Source: Earliella scabrosa
Lineage: Eukaryota; Basidiomycota; Agaricomycetes; Polyporales; Polyporaceae
Assembly (NCBI GenBank): GCA_022605405.1
Contig: JABYQQ010000002.1
Coordinates: 930,001-994,000, forward strand
Length of the DNA: 64,000 nt
Direction of reading: 5' to 3'
Shown: positions 23,628 through 34,053 of the stretch, in pieces
Numbering within the stretch: the stretch's first letter is position 1
Layout: each line of letters begins with the position of its first letter
Notes under the pieces: model-generated
What the model saw: the letters and a program-made list of their open reading frames with translations, nothing else
Told to the model about the DNA's origin: nothing
The model's database searches: none
Position numbers and translations under genes: made by a program

Positions 23628-24635
23628 TTACTCGCGGAAGGAGGGAGCCTGGTCGTTCGGGATCTCGTGGCCGTCCCATCGCATGAACGCGGCGTAGGTG
23701 GTGTCGTCCTGCATGTCTTCATCGTCGGCTGACTCCTCGATGGGTTTTGCGCGGTTGTAGTCGTCCATGTGCCAGAGGAACGACGGGAGGTGTCCAGAGT
23801 AGATCAGTCGATCACCATCCTGAAGCGCTTGCTGCATCCTGGTAGATGTCAGGGTTGTACTGCAGTAGAGAATGAGGGAGATACGCACTTGCGCGGGTTG
23901 TCATTGAACTCCGCAATCCATTCGGGCGGGATCATCGCGCGTGCAGTGTGAGCGTTGCGCGCACCACGCCACCGAGCATGCGAGAGCTTGTAGTCTGGGT
24001 CGGGAATGCGCATGGTCTTGACGATGCTCCGGCGAATGCGCAGTAGATCGTCGCTGCGCACCTTGCTAAGAACGGTTGTAAGCTAGACAAGGGCATTAGT
24101 CGGGAATGCAGGGAAAGGTGACAACGTACAAAAGCGCTGATCTTCTTATGGCCTTGAGGTTGTCACGTAGGTCCTCGATGTGCTCCTCGAGGCCCTCAGA
24201 CTACTTACGCCCAGGGTTGTTGATGCCTTGGCGAAGGACGCGCTCGAAGCGCACGAAGTGGCCCGTGTGGTAGAGGTCTTGGAACCGGCCTTGATGCGTT
24301 TCTTCTCACTGAAGGGCGCATACAGTCAGCATATAATGGGTGTATGCACAGATTACGCACCTGCAATATGTTGGTGCTCTGTTCGGACTCTGACTCAGCC
24401 TCGAAGAGCCCCTCGATATGTTGGTCGACAACGTGCTTGTTGGTGGGCGGCGGGGAAGGTGGAGCTGGGGGACTGTCGCGTCCTGCTTGGACTTCCTAGA
24501 TTTGGCAGCGTTGTTGTTCGTGCTTGCTTTGGGCTTACTGTGCGTGGTGGTCGACTCGTCCTTCTTGCGCTTGCGAGACGCAAGCGTGACGAGGGTCTCG
24601 TTGGCGAACGCGGTGGGCTGAGACAGGGCGGGCAT
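23628..24635 (-). CDS. transposon-neighbour protein of unknown function, four exons
   Basis: The start at 24635 (MPALSQPTAFANETLVTLAS) opens a basic, disordered first exon ending in a GLFEAESESEQSTNILQ segment. The next exons read GRFQDLYHTGHFVRFERVLR (about 24310-24210), then LLRIRRSIVKTMRIPDPDYK and SHARWRGARNAHTARAMIPP (24075-23890), then ALQDGDRLIYSGHLPSFLWH with an acidic end and a stop at 23628-23630. Exons are separated by GTGCGT or GTAAGT introns. Exon 1 appears to shift by one base before the GLFEAES part, so a small intron, an error or a real frameshift must lie near 24440. This gene sits head-to-head with the CACTA-like transposase at 24.9 kb, a pairing I associate with such elements; it may be the second gene of the element. 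Confidence 0.5.
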
Positions 24636-24915
24636 GTGAGTCGAGTGATGGAAAGAGGACGGGAGAGGTGGGAGATGAGAGAAGAGGAGCTACATAAGTG
24701 CCATGGCGGGGCATCGATGGTGCGGTGGAGCGCCAGAGGCAGAGGCAGCTGATGCGGTCACGTGGGTGTCTGGCCAGTGCTCCGCGACGCGGCAACCATG
24801 TCCACGCCCGGTCCATCTCGCCAAGCTCTTGACTTTCACTGCGATGTCGATGGGTGTTTGCTCGGCAGCGCCATGATGCAGGGGCTGAATGTACTATGAG
24901 GTGAGACAGCCATCT

Positions 24916-27237
24916 TGCAGCTCACGATTATATTGAGGGGGTCGACACGCCGCAGCTCGAAGCCGACATTCAACGGGCGCGCAAGCATGTCTTCCAGGGT
25001 CACTCAATCAAGAGCGGTCACGTCGAGAACCTGCTCTTTGGAAGATCCCTAATTCCAATTCAGGTATGTGCGCACGGAGATCGGGTTCATCACAAGTGCT
25101 CGCTCACCCTCGCCTGTAGTGCGCCTTCTCACAGAAGCTCTCACGGTTTGGGTTGAACTGCTACGAACTCTTCGCCCCTGATCTGCTTCATGAATTCGAG
25201 CTCGGAGTCAGGAAGAAAGTGTTTGACCATCTGATGCGAATCCTCCAGACGCAAAGTGACGCAAAGTTGACCGAATTGAACCGTAGGCATGTACATGTGA
25301 CAAAGCTCCACTGATACGGGCTAATCATCGTCACAGGATGCGTACAATGCCGACCTTTGGAGCCTGCGACTACGAAGCGTTCCTGGCGGCATGTTAATTG
25401 CTATTACCCGCTCACTGCTTGTTTGACTGACTATGGCTCCAACAGTGCCGACCATCATGCCTGCAATGAAGGCCTACTACCACTCCGCAACGATGACACC
25501 GTTGCCGACCTTCTATTCGAGCTTGCAAACTGGCACGCCCTCGCTAGACTTCGTGTCCACACTGACATCCTCGACAATCTTGGCACGGCCACCAAGCACC
25601 TCTACGCTGCCATGAACAAGTTCGACGAGACGTGCAGAGAGCATCAGGAGGCTGAAGCCCGCGTTCGCCGCGCGCAAGCGAAGAACCCCCATGCGGAGAT
25701 CAGCACCGAGCCGCGACCCGTTCGTATCGATGTGATGAACACTTACTTACAAGTATCACTGTCTTGGGGACTACGTCGAGTACATTCGACAGTCTGGGCC
25801 CACGGAAAATTTCAACTCTCAGGTGGTGCGTAATTGACTACACTGCGCTGCTTGCACGCTCTCACTCAGACTCAGATGACATAGGGAGAACTGGAGCACC
25901 GTCACTCCAAGCGGTACTTCCGCCGCACGAACAAGCTCCGCAAGTCATTCGCATTTCAGATCGCGCAGAAGCAACGACGGCGAGCGATTCTTGAAGGCAT
26001 TCGACGCCGCGACCGCACGTTCACCCCTCGGTGGGAGCAAGAGCTCAGCAAGGCGAACGCCAAGAAGGCCCTTGCCCATCAAGCTTCAAGTCGGCCATGG
26101 ATGCCCGTCAAGGTGACACCGTGCCTCCCACGGCGCCGGTTCTCTACTACGAGGTCTCGCGCTCGCAGTGTGCGCCTCTCGACCTCTAAGTACACACTTG
26201 TCTCCGACCACCGCGATGACCCGGCTAGCCAGGTGCGTGCGCCGTCCTCCTCTTATCGCATCCAGTTGGCTCATTGACCGTACTTGGTACAGAACTTCAT
26301 CCCACGCCTGCGCGAACACCTCCTGAGGCATTTCCTTCAGACCACAAGACTCTGCATGTGAACAGCACGAAGGCATAGAGATTCACCGGGATCGCTTGTT
26401 CCGGCACAGCGTCTTCCGCGTCGACTACACAACATACGATATGCGGCGCGACCAGGACTCTATCAACCCACGCACGCACCCAGACATCATGCTTGTTGAC
26501 CCCGTCATCGACATATTCCACGTCTTCCCCGCATGCATTTCGTGACCCCGGACGACCCGGATGGAGACGCTCGGTTTGGGTTCGTTAATCCAGACGACGT
26601 CTTCCGTGTATCCTACCTGATACCGGCTTTCAACGACAAACGCACGTGCACGAAGGAGAGAGCCCGGACCGCGCGGACTGGGCCGCGTTTCACGTGTGCA
26701 TGTACGTACCCACCAGCTACATCATCTCGAGCACACTAATCACGAAGTTTGGGACGTCAGGTGGGTAGACCGGGACATTTATATGCTGCACCACGGCAGC
26801 GGCATAGGACATCGTGGTGGTGTCGGGGTCAGCCTAGACACCTCTCGCTCACTCACAAGGTCGACACGCTCCCAAACGCCGTCCAAAAGCTTGCACGCGG
26901 CCTGCATCCCCGAGTCCCGAGCCAGGCGCACAGGACATCTGACGATGAGCCCGAGGTCCTCGAGGACGCGAGCAACGAATCTGGCGGTGGAGACGAACCC
27001 GCCAACATGGAACCTCTCCGTGCCATCGAAGACGACGCAGGCCCGATTGAGGGAGACCCGCCGGAAGACGACGACATGGCGTACGAGGGCGACATTGAGG
27101 ACGACAAGGGGTCGGATTACTACGACTCCCCCGACTCCGAGTCTAGTGAAGGAGGCAACACCGACGGTCCCGCCAGCGATGATGAAGATGCATACGACGA
27201 TCCCATCTACGCTGCACGCGGGTATGCGAGGCTGTAG
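24916..27237 (+). pseudogene. CACTA/Plavaka-like transposase, C-terminal part, degraded
   Basis: Coding pieces in order: LEADIQRARKHVFQGHSIKS and GHVENLLFGRSLIPIQ (to 25061), then after an intron LNCYELFAPDLLHEFELGVR and KKVFDHLMRILQTQ, MRTMPTFGAC, GLLPLRNDDTVADLLFELAN, WHALARLRVHTDIL, an EHRxxKRYFRRTNKLRKSF-like basic stretch near 25890, VFRVDYTTYDMRRDQDSINP near 26410, VTPDDPDGDARFGFVNPDDV near 26540, WVDRDIYMLHHGSGIGH near 26765, and an acidic tail to the stop at 27237. The DLLHEFELG and WHALAKLRxHT motifs are typical of this group. About 20 expected residues between PTFG and CDYEAFL are missing, and several joins are out of frame, so it is probably inactive. Confidence 0.5.
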
Positions 27238-27785
27238 CGTACGACAGCAATGATATCCTTGTCTCCCCTAGGCGGACGTTTGGACGACGGTCCTACAACA
27301 TGATATCCTACAATATCCTCAGATCGCCTCCCTCACACGGCGTGATCATGCAAGATCATGACCTCACACCGACAGACCTCACACGACATGTTACAGTAGT
27401 ATGCAGCTGCGCCCGACAAATGCCGATCATGCATGGTCGGCTTCGACGCGCTTCCTTCCCTTTTTGCTGATTTGAAGTGTTGTCAGTAGGCAACAGAATG
27501 AAGTTGATACTAATAGTGCTCATTGCTCATTGCGTGGCCTCAGCTTGGGTGATCAGAGACCGAACACTGATCCTTCGCGAGTGTACTCTATATTTCTTCG
27601 CTGGAGCCTGTTCAAGCGGCATCCCTCGCGCCCGCTAGACGTGCACCTTCCTTAGCGGACTCGTCCTGTTGCTGTCGTCGCGGGCGTAAGGCCCATCCTC
27701 CTTTCCCCACCCTTCGGAGCGCCAAGTTCATGATTGTGCACATCAACTACTGACAAGTTCCAAGCACACGCACGAGCGAGAAGAA
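27238..27785. other. intergenic, nothing recognised
   Basis: Contains short similar words around CATGATATCCTACAATATCCT near 27300, but no gene or clear array. Confidence 0.3.
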
Positions 27786-27788
27786 CAT

Positions 27789-28351
27789 CTATACATGCAT
27801 CCACCATTTGTCCTCACCCTCGTCGAGCTCAGCATCCTCCACGTGATCTTCACCCTCGACATCTGTGTCATACCCGGCCTCTCCTAGCTCTGCCTCCATC
27901 GCTGCCAGTTCTTCGGCGATGTAGCTCGAGCCGGCGTACTGCTTCCAACGAGTCGCCAGTCGTGGGGAGGTCACAAACGAAACCCCAACCTCTTGGATGG
28001 TATCCATGATGTGGGCAGGAACGCAGTCGCGTTGACTCGTCCCATGCCACATGCGCGGTCGCCACGCCACGAGAGAGTTCGCAGCACTCTCGACCTTGAG
28101 ACCGTACTGAGGAAGGTAGAAGTTGCCCCTTGCGGCGGGACCACGCGTGCGAGTTAACGTCCAAGAGATGAGCCAACGATGAGGGCAGCACTCGAAGTGC
28201 GTGCGCCTAGATGAGAGTCAGAGTCGACGATGTGCAGGAGTGGATATGACCCGCACCGCGCACAATTGACAGGTGAACGACGCCGACGGTGGTGTCAGAG
28301 GACAAGCGGAGAAGGAACCGGGCGATGGAAGTGAGTTTCTGGGAGTTCAAA
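27789..28351 (-). pseudogene. inverted partial copy of the 10.1-11.9 kb gene (3' half)
   Basis: On the minus strand, LVAWRPRMWHGTSQRDCVPA, then VGVSFVTSPRLATRWKQYAG and an acidic tail ending at 27789 match the end of the gene at 11.6-11.9 kb almost residue for residue. Upstream, 28140-28300 matches 11380-11545 at the DNA level (CACCGTCGGCGTCGTTCACC versus CACCGTCGGCATCGTTCACT) and shares the same broken reading frame there. The two copies are about 16 kb apart in opposite orientation. Differences are scattered substitutions with a few indels, so the duplication is not very recent. Confidence 0.75.
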
Positions 28352-29089
28352 TTAGCCGCTACCCCCGGGATAGAAGAAGAGCGAAGTGGGAGACTGACTC
28401 GTATCAACGAATTTCGGCTCGTCGGTGCAGACAACCTTACTCCACTGTGCAAGGATCCCACGGAGGTTGGCCAGCCTGGTGGATAGTTCCTCCCGAGCTT
28501 CGCGCACACCGCGATCTTGACTATTCAGCGACTCAAGGGACGTTTGAGCTTGCTTAAGGTAATGACGGAGCTCGTAGTAGAGCTGTAGTGTTGGGATATG
28601 GACCACTCTCTGTTCCCACTGACCTACATCGGCACGAATTCGTCCGGCGATGTTCAGTTGTGTCTGGATAGATTTCTGAGCAGCAGAGGTACGGGGAAGT
28701 CGCCGGGGAAGCGCATCCCCCGATGACTCCGTCTCGGAAGTTGGAGGGTTGGCCGCTGGAGTGGCGGCCATAGCCTGGGAGAATCTCGTCGCAAACGAAT
28801 CGGCCTTCACCTGGTGTAGAGTGTCGTATATGGCCGAGACTACCTCAGGGTTAGCTTGCGGGGTGATGGGCACATGGCTTGTTTGGAAATCAGCCCGAGA
28901 AGTCCACAGTCGGCTGGGTTGGGGATCGGTAGGTCCTTCATCGGCAATCGTCATCGCCAGAACTTGATTGCTAAGTTCTTCGACGTCATGACATTCATCG
29001 ACCGAAGTAGAAGCGGTGCTGTTACGGGGAATGGGAGCAGAAACATATCGCTCTCTCCGACGAGCTAGCGCGGTCGGGTTGGCGGGCAT
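28352..29089 (-). CDS. unrecognised 245-residue protein
   Basis: A single open frame from ATG at 29089 to the stop at 28352-28354. The first 100 residues are Ser/Thr/Pro-rich and likely disordered; the second half is helical (LNIAGRIRADVGQWEQRVV, LQLYYELRHYLKQAQTSLES, REELSTRLANLRGILAQW). No known motif. Its 3' end abuts the inverted duplicate at 27.8-28.35 kb, so the C terminus may have been set by that rearrangement. Confidence 0.5.
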   Translation of the reverse strand: MPANPTALARRRERYVSAPIPRNSTASTSVDECHDVEELSNQVLAMTIADEGPTDPQPSRLWTSRADFQTSHVPITPQANPEVVSAIYDTLHQVKADSFATRFSQAMAATPAANPPTSETESSGDALPRRLPRTSAAQKSIQTQLNIAGRIRADVGQWEQRVVHIPTLQLYYELRHYLKQAQTSLESLNSQDRGVREAREELSTRLANLRGILAQWSKVVCTDEPKFVDTSQSPTSLFFYPGGSG

Positions 29090-29551
29090 CTCTGGAGAGA
29101 AACTGAGGCAATTTCTGGCCTACAGTTCACGCATCATGTGAGGTTAGTACAACTGTGGGCATGCATAGAGATCTAGAAACACACTCGCCGAAGACTTGAA
29201 CACGCGACGCTGTTCCACTGAATCTGCAGCGCATTCGACACCACAAGACGCGAGAGAGATGTTGCAGGCAGCGCAGTCAACACCGCAGTGCAGCCAGCTT
29301 GGGAGATCCGGCGCGATATCTGGAGGAGGAATGAAAGAAGAAGTAGAGCGCACTGAACGCATGCAGCGCCCTCTAGCGCTTGTCTTGGGAAAAAGGTGCA
29401 CCGGTATAAATTACGCGGCGGGCCCATTTCGGACCAGGGCGCGACTGGCGTTCCCTCTTCCCTCCACTCACCACAACCATTCCACATCCTCCCCTCCGCT
29501 CCCACACCATTAGTCCATCTCTCGTTCATCTCTGCATCACCACGTCATACA

Positions 29552-30421
29552 ATGTCTCGTGAGTTTGCCGATATCGATCTATCGCTCAATGTATGCTGAC
29601 GTGTCGGGTCACTAGCAGTGGCAGTTACGGATGTTCCCAAATCCCCGGAGACCTCATCCCTGGTGACCTCATCGGACGCCTTTCCCCTGAAGATCATGCG
29701 AATCAACGATTGGGAAGGGAAAGTTCACCAGACTTTCAACTCGGCCTTGACGATCCACGGTGGCACCGGGAGTAGTTTCTGTGGTGGATGGAACGAGCTC
29801 CTCCACCTCGCCTTCTCGCCGAGCGAGGGAGCTCAGGCTACATCGGGATCACAATTCGTCGTGTGGCCCCAAATGGCCCCGACACACCCTCTCGACGCCT
29901 CACCGATCGACTACAGGGGCGTCGATTCTCAGGCGCTGGAGCTCTTCGTCTGCACGCACGACCGTGACGTTCTGTTGTTTGTGCAGATGAATGATGTCAG
30001 CCAACTCCGTTCTCCCAGCGCTCGCGCTGACGCGGACGCAAGGATTCGTGCTGCGTACAACGTCTACGTTCACAAGTCCAAATATCCCACACTCTACGCC
30101 ATCTCCGCGTTCGGAAACCTGGTTCGCTTCTACAAGGGGACCAAGCACACGGGCATTGTCTCTCCGGCGTACGTACGTCGCGCCTGGCACCGAATGGTGC
30201 CGGCGAATTACCTCGAAGGCGCGTGGAAAGTGGACATTCTGTCGCACACCGGCCTCCAGAAGATGCGTCGGCTTGTCAAGTACATCGCGGCGATGTGCAA
30301 CGTTGACATGGAGCAGAACGAGGTTGATTTGGTGGCCACAGCCAGCGATGAGGAGGTCGTCACGGAGGATGAGCTGGGAGACTTGGAGGAGTCGGGGGAC
30401 GACGGGGGACGACCATGGTGA
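29552..30421 (+). CDS. unrecognised 269-residue protein, two exons
   Basis: A tiny first exon (29552-29558, MS plus one base) joins 29619-30421 across a 60-bp intron with donor GTGAGT, branch GCTGAC and acceptor AGCAG. The frame is then open to the stop at 30419-30421. The protein has a mixed alpha/beta character (LELFVCTHDRDVLLFVQMND, YPTLYAISAFGNLVRFYKGT, SPAYVRRAWHRMVPANYLEG) and ends with an acidic stretch. No signal peptide, membrane segment or known motif. The leader at 29460-29550 is pyrimidine-rich with CATCACCACGTCATACA just before the ATG, a typical fungal start context. It appears intact, unlike most of its neighbours. Confidence 0.7.
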
Positions 30422-30887
30422 GAACTCGAGGAGGTAAACTCCCCTAGTTGTCAAGGAGCCCTTGGACCAGCCGTCGGTCCAGCCGTTACTACGGCTACGG
30501 CTCAAAGATGAGGCCTTCGTTCTACCACTACCCCGCATACCCAGCCACTCGTATGGAGGTCACGCCGCTTCGCGCAATGTGCACCAGACGACTCCGGGCG
30601 AGATGGGTCAGGCTGTCGTGTTACCGTACGCTGTTGTGTTTCCGTTCGTTGAGTCTATTATCACCTCCCGTGTTGTCGCCCCTCGTTGTCGTCATCACCG
30701 CATTGGCAACTTTTCATGTATGTCGTTTCCATGGCTATGGGCATTGCTTGGCCGTACCCGTCTGAGAGGGACTGGCTTGTGGGACGCACTCAGCGCAGGC
30801 GGTCCTCTCTGGAACAGGTGACACGGTGTACGTGGGGAAGACGAGCTGGCTACGACTCCGGAACTGAGACTACGGGGGAGTACGCAC
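30422..30887. other. intergenic, nothing recognised
   Basis: Open frames on both strands without family features. Confidence 0.3.
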
Positions 30888-31319
30888 CTAATCGATGTCG
30901 TCAAGCACGACCTCCTGCACGGTGTCAATGTTGAGCACCTCGTGCACCACACCACCGTCGCCACCAATGACCAAGACCTTCGGATCGGAATGGCTCGCCA
31001 GCGGGATGTGCGCGATCATCTCCTGGTACCTGCGCCCCAATCAGCACCATCGGATTCGAGCTGACCTGGTGTAATACGAGAACTCGTCGCGCTCCGTGCG
31101 CTGGATCACACCGCCGAGGACGAGAACGTTCCCGTACGTCTCCGACTCGAAAATGAGCACGTCCTGGTCGAGCGACTTCTCGACGTGCAGGATTTTGTTG
31201 ACCTTGAGGGTCATCGCCTGGCCCGGCATCTGCGACGAGATCTCACGGAACCAGCCATCTGAGAACGGTGAGCAGCAGTCGCAGGCGTCAGAGCGCATGT
31301 ACACACCGTTGATCGACAT
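30888..31319 (-). pseudogene. SPE3: truncated spermidine synthase
   Basis: The enzyme transfers an aminopropyl group from decarboxylated S-adenosylmethionine to putrescine. The start at 31319 gives MSIN, then after an intron [60 protein letters not shown] and, after a second short intron, [20 protein letters not shown]. The expected GGGDGG cofactor loop reads GGDGG, one Gly short, and a TAG at 30888-30890 ends the frame after VVLDDID. The catalytic Asp and the C-terminal two thirds of the roughly 290-residue enzyme are absent. The N-terminal intron position and sequence are normal, so this is a truncated gene copy rather than a retrocopy. It may be transcribed but cannot be active. Confidence 0.8.
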
Positions 31320-32229
31320 GGCTGCCCAGTGCCAGTGGATCGAGGAAGAGATGCTCGCGAAATTCTAATTCTGACTTGCACTGCATCTGAGTGAGATAAG
31401 ATTACATAGATTGGACCCAGATTGCATCGGGAACGGTCTTCACCGCCGCGATCGTCACCGATGCCAATCATGAGCAAGTCACCCGGTAGTCAAGGATGGC
31501 GGCGAGAACCTATCGAATATTAGACACGAGAGAGAGCGACAAGTGAAACCAGCACGAACGTCGAAGTCTTCCTTGTTGTCAGGAACCGCCCACATGTTGC
31601 GTAGAGTACAAGCTTGTAAGATAGAAGTATGCTGTGAGATGAATGCGCGAGGATCTGAGGATGATGGTCGACTGACGAGTTATTAGTGTTGCGCATACGC
31701 TGCTCGGAAGCTTAAGTACACGTACACAGAGACCGATAGGTCGCGTGCCCTTCTCACGCTCTAGACAGCAGACTTCGTCTCGTTCTGTCTATTCCTAGGA
31801 CCATTGTTGTATGACGACGACTACTCCCATGTCTACTATGATCTCTTGATTCCCCTGGCTTCGTTGGACCATCGCACTATCTCGGGCTTGGTAACCCGTC
31901 TTCGCCGCTGACGACTCCCCATCCTCGATTACGGGCCTACGAAACCTCATCCTCTTGGGCAACGTCGATATTCATCACGCGCATTGCAAGGCTTCTATTC
32001 CCCAGCAAGGGCTCTTAAGATTGGCGTTGTGGAGATGAGCGGGGCGGAGCTTGGCAGCACGAGCATGCAGAGGACACAAACAGAGGCTGCTGGAGGACTC
32101 GACGTGGGGGACGGTTGAGGCTGCAGACCCGGCAGACACGTTAGAGGGAGAGGGGAGCTAGAAGTGATTGCAAGGACTCAGGATATCATGTGAGTGTCAT
32201 CGTGCTTCGCGCCCGACTGACCATCCACG
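31320..32229. other. intergenic between spermidine synthase remnant and the H3-tail gene
   Basis: No open frame or repeat of note; probably promoter of one gene and 3' region of the other. Confidence 0.3.
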
Positions 32230-32952
32230 TCAAGACCCCAAGAGAATCCGGTGAGCGAATACGACGAAGAAAGGGCCGGTTAGGACAGGCTGGACTATCT
32301 TCGCACTGAATGCGAAGACACGGTAGGCGTTCATCCTAAACGAATCAGAAGGTAAGTAAGGTCTACTAGAGTTGATGGGATGACACCCACCTCTCTGCCT
32401 CGATCTTCAGCTGCAAACGCGTGTTGAGGTTTCGAATCAGAGCTCCACAGCTGAGCATCGTGAGCGTAGTCTCGTGTCGCTGGCATAGTTCACGAAGCTT
32501 GTCTGTAGTCATGACTCCCCACCACTAGTCCCGGTCTTCGTCAGTAAGAGATGGCCATGTAACAGTAATAGGCTTACCTCCACCGGATCAGAGGAAGACA
32601 TTTCGCTCCCAAAGTACAAGTCGCCAGTTTCGTCATGAGTGTGAGAATGGATGAAGAGTAGGAGGCGACCAGATGGAATGCTTGAGAAGACCATAAGCAG
32701 TAATAACGGTGAGAGAAACTGATCTAACCTGAATAATCCACTCAGGCTCTTGTCGAGTGCGGCCTTGTGCGACTTGATACCCTTTTGGTCATGAATACAG
32801 TAGGGGATGTCGACGTATCGGAGGTTGGAGCGACGGTCGCCAGGGTAGTATGGCGTGAATAAACCGTAAATGAGATGGGCTGGAGTACCCTCCTCGACGA
32901 GATTGGCCAGCCGGAGGTTGATGACAATTACCGGACGATTGTCGCATCTAGC

Positions 32953-33532
32953 TGTTGAACTTAGGGTTATCCGGCACTGTCCGGACCGATATGTCCCCAT
33001 ATGGACTTGTGGCTATGCGTTCACATGACGCACAGCATGGGCTATGCTTCTTCATTACTATATATAGATAACTCTGCATCTGTACGATAGTTCTTTCTTT
33101 CCGGACTTTACCTCTACGTACCAGTACGTTCTACGATGTTCCGGATAGTTCCAGACCTTATGTCTGACTCAGACTTGGTGCTCATCCTCGCGTCATACTG
33201 ACTCATCCTCGCACCATAGCCTCGTATGCCTCTTACTCATCGTCTTGTGGCTAACATGTGACTGCTTTCTACGCTTACTCAGCTACCTTCCCTACGTCTA
33301 TATAAGCAGCTCACATTTCGCCTCTGCTCTTCAGTCGTTCGCTCACTGACTGAAGAGTAAGTCTCATACATACATATGCTCTCTACTTACTTACTGACTA
33401 AGTACTTGTAGTCTCTCTCTGTTCGACTTACAGGTACTTATCTATGCAATATAGTCGTTCGCTCACTGACTGAAGATCTCTCTCTGTTCGACTTACAGTC
33501 GGCTCCCAGCCTTCCAGGTCTGAAGTTCATCA
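32953..33532 (+). repeat. 5' LTR of the copia element
   Basis: 580 bp, TG...CA. A TATA box (TATATAAGC) lies near 33298. A 23-bp word GTCGTTCGCTCACTGACTGA... occurs at 33334 and 33454, and TCTCTCTGTTCGACTTACAG occurs twice (ending near 33433 and 33498), so the LTR contains an internal duplication. The first copy is followed by GTAAGT and both later words end in TTACAG, which resemble splice sites. Confidence 0.95.
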
Positions 33533-33550
33533 GGTTATGAGCCCTGCGCT
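33533..33550 (+). other. probable primer binding site of the copia element
   Basis: Directly after the 5' LTR the sequence reads GGTTATGAGCCCTGCG, the usual position for tRNA priming. The matching tRNA was not identified. Confidence 0.45.
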
Positions 33551-34053
33551 CTGACCGGTTGCTACTTCGTCGACATCTTCGTGCGCACACCTCTCTCTTC
33601 GTCGACTCTCTGCCCGTGCTCCCTCCATCTTTCCTCACCTCTTGACTGTGCCCGCCGACACTGCTGCCAGGGGGACATTCCTGCGCTCGTGACGCAGCCC
33701 TGAGCGCTTTTGTATAGTTGTCGCGTAGCTAGTACTGTTGTACAGCCTGTTGTGCTCTCGAGGCATTTGGGCTTTCAGGTATCCCTCTGCCAGGCCACGC
33801 ACTTGCGCCCGCCAGCAGTTGTATCCGGGGTGCTTATCACCTTTGGAGACGGAGGACAACCGTGTGGACCCTCCTTACCGTACCCTTTGCTCTCGTATAG
33901 CTACTATAGTCTTTCTGGGCACAGTTGGCAACTTCTATCCAGATTGTCGGGATCTCCAGCTTCCTGACTTTCTTGGCTCGCCTCAATAGGTGTTCCCCAT
34001 CTACCGTTTCGCACGTGGCATCGTCAATCATCGCACCCTTCTAGACCACAGTT

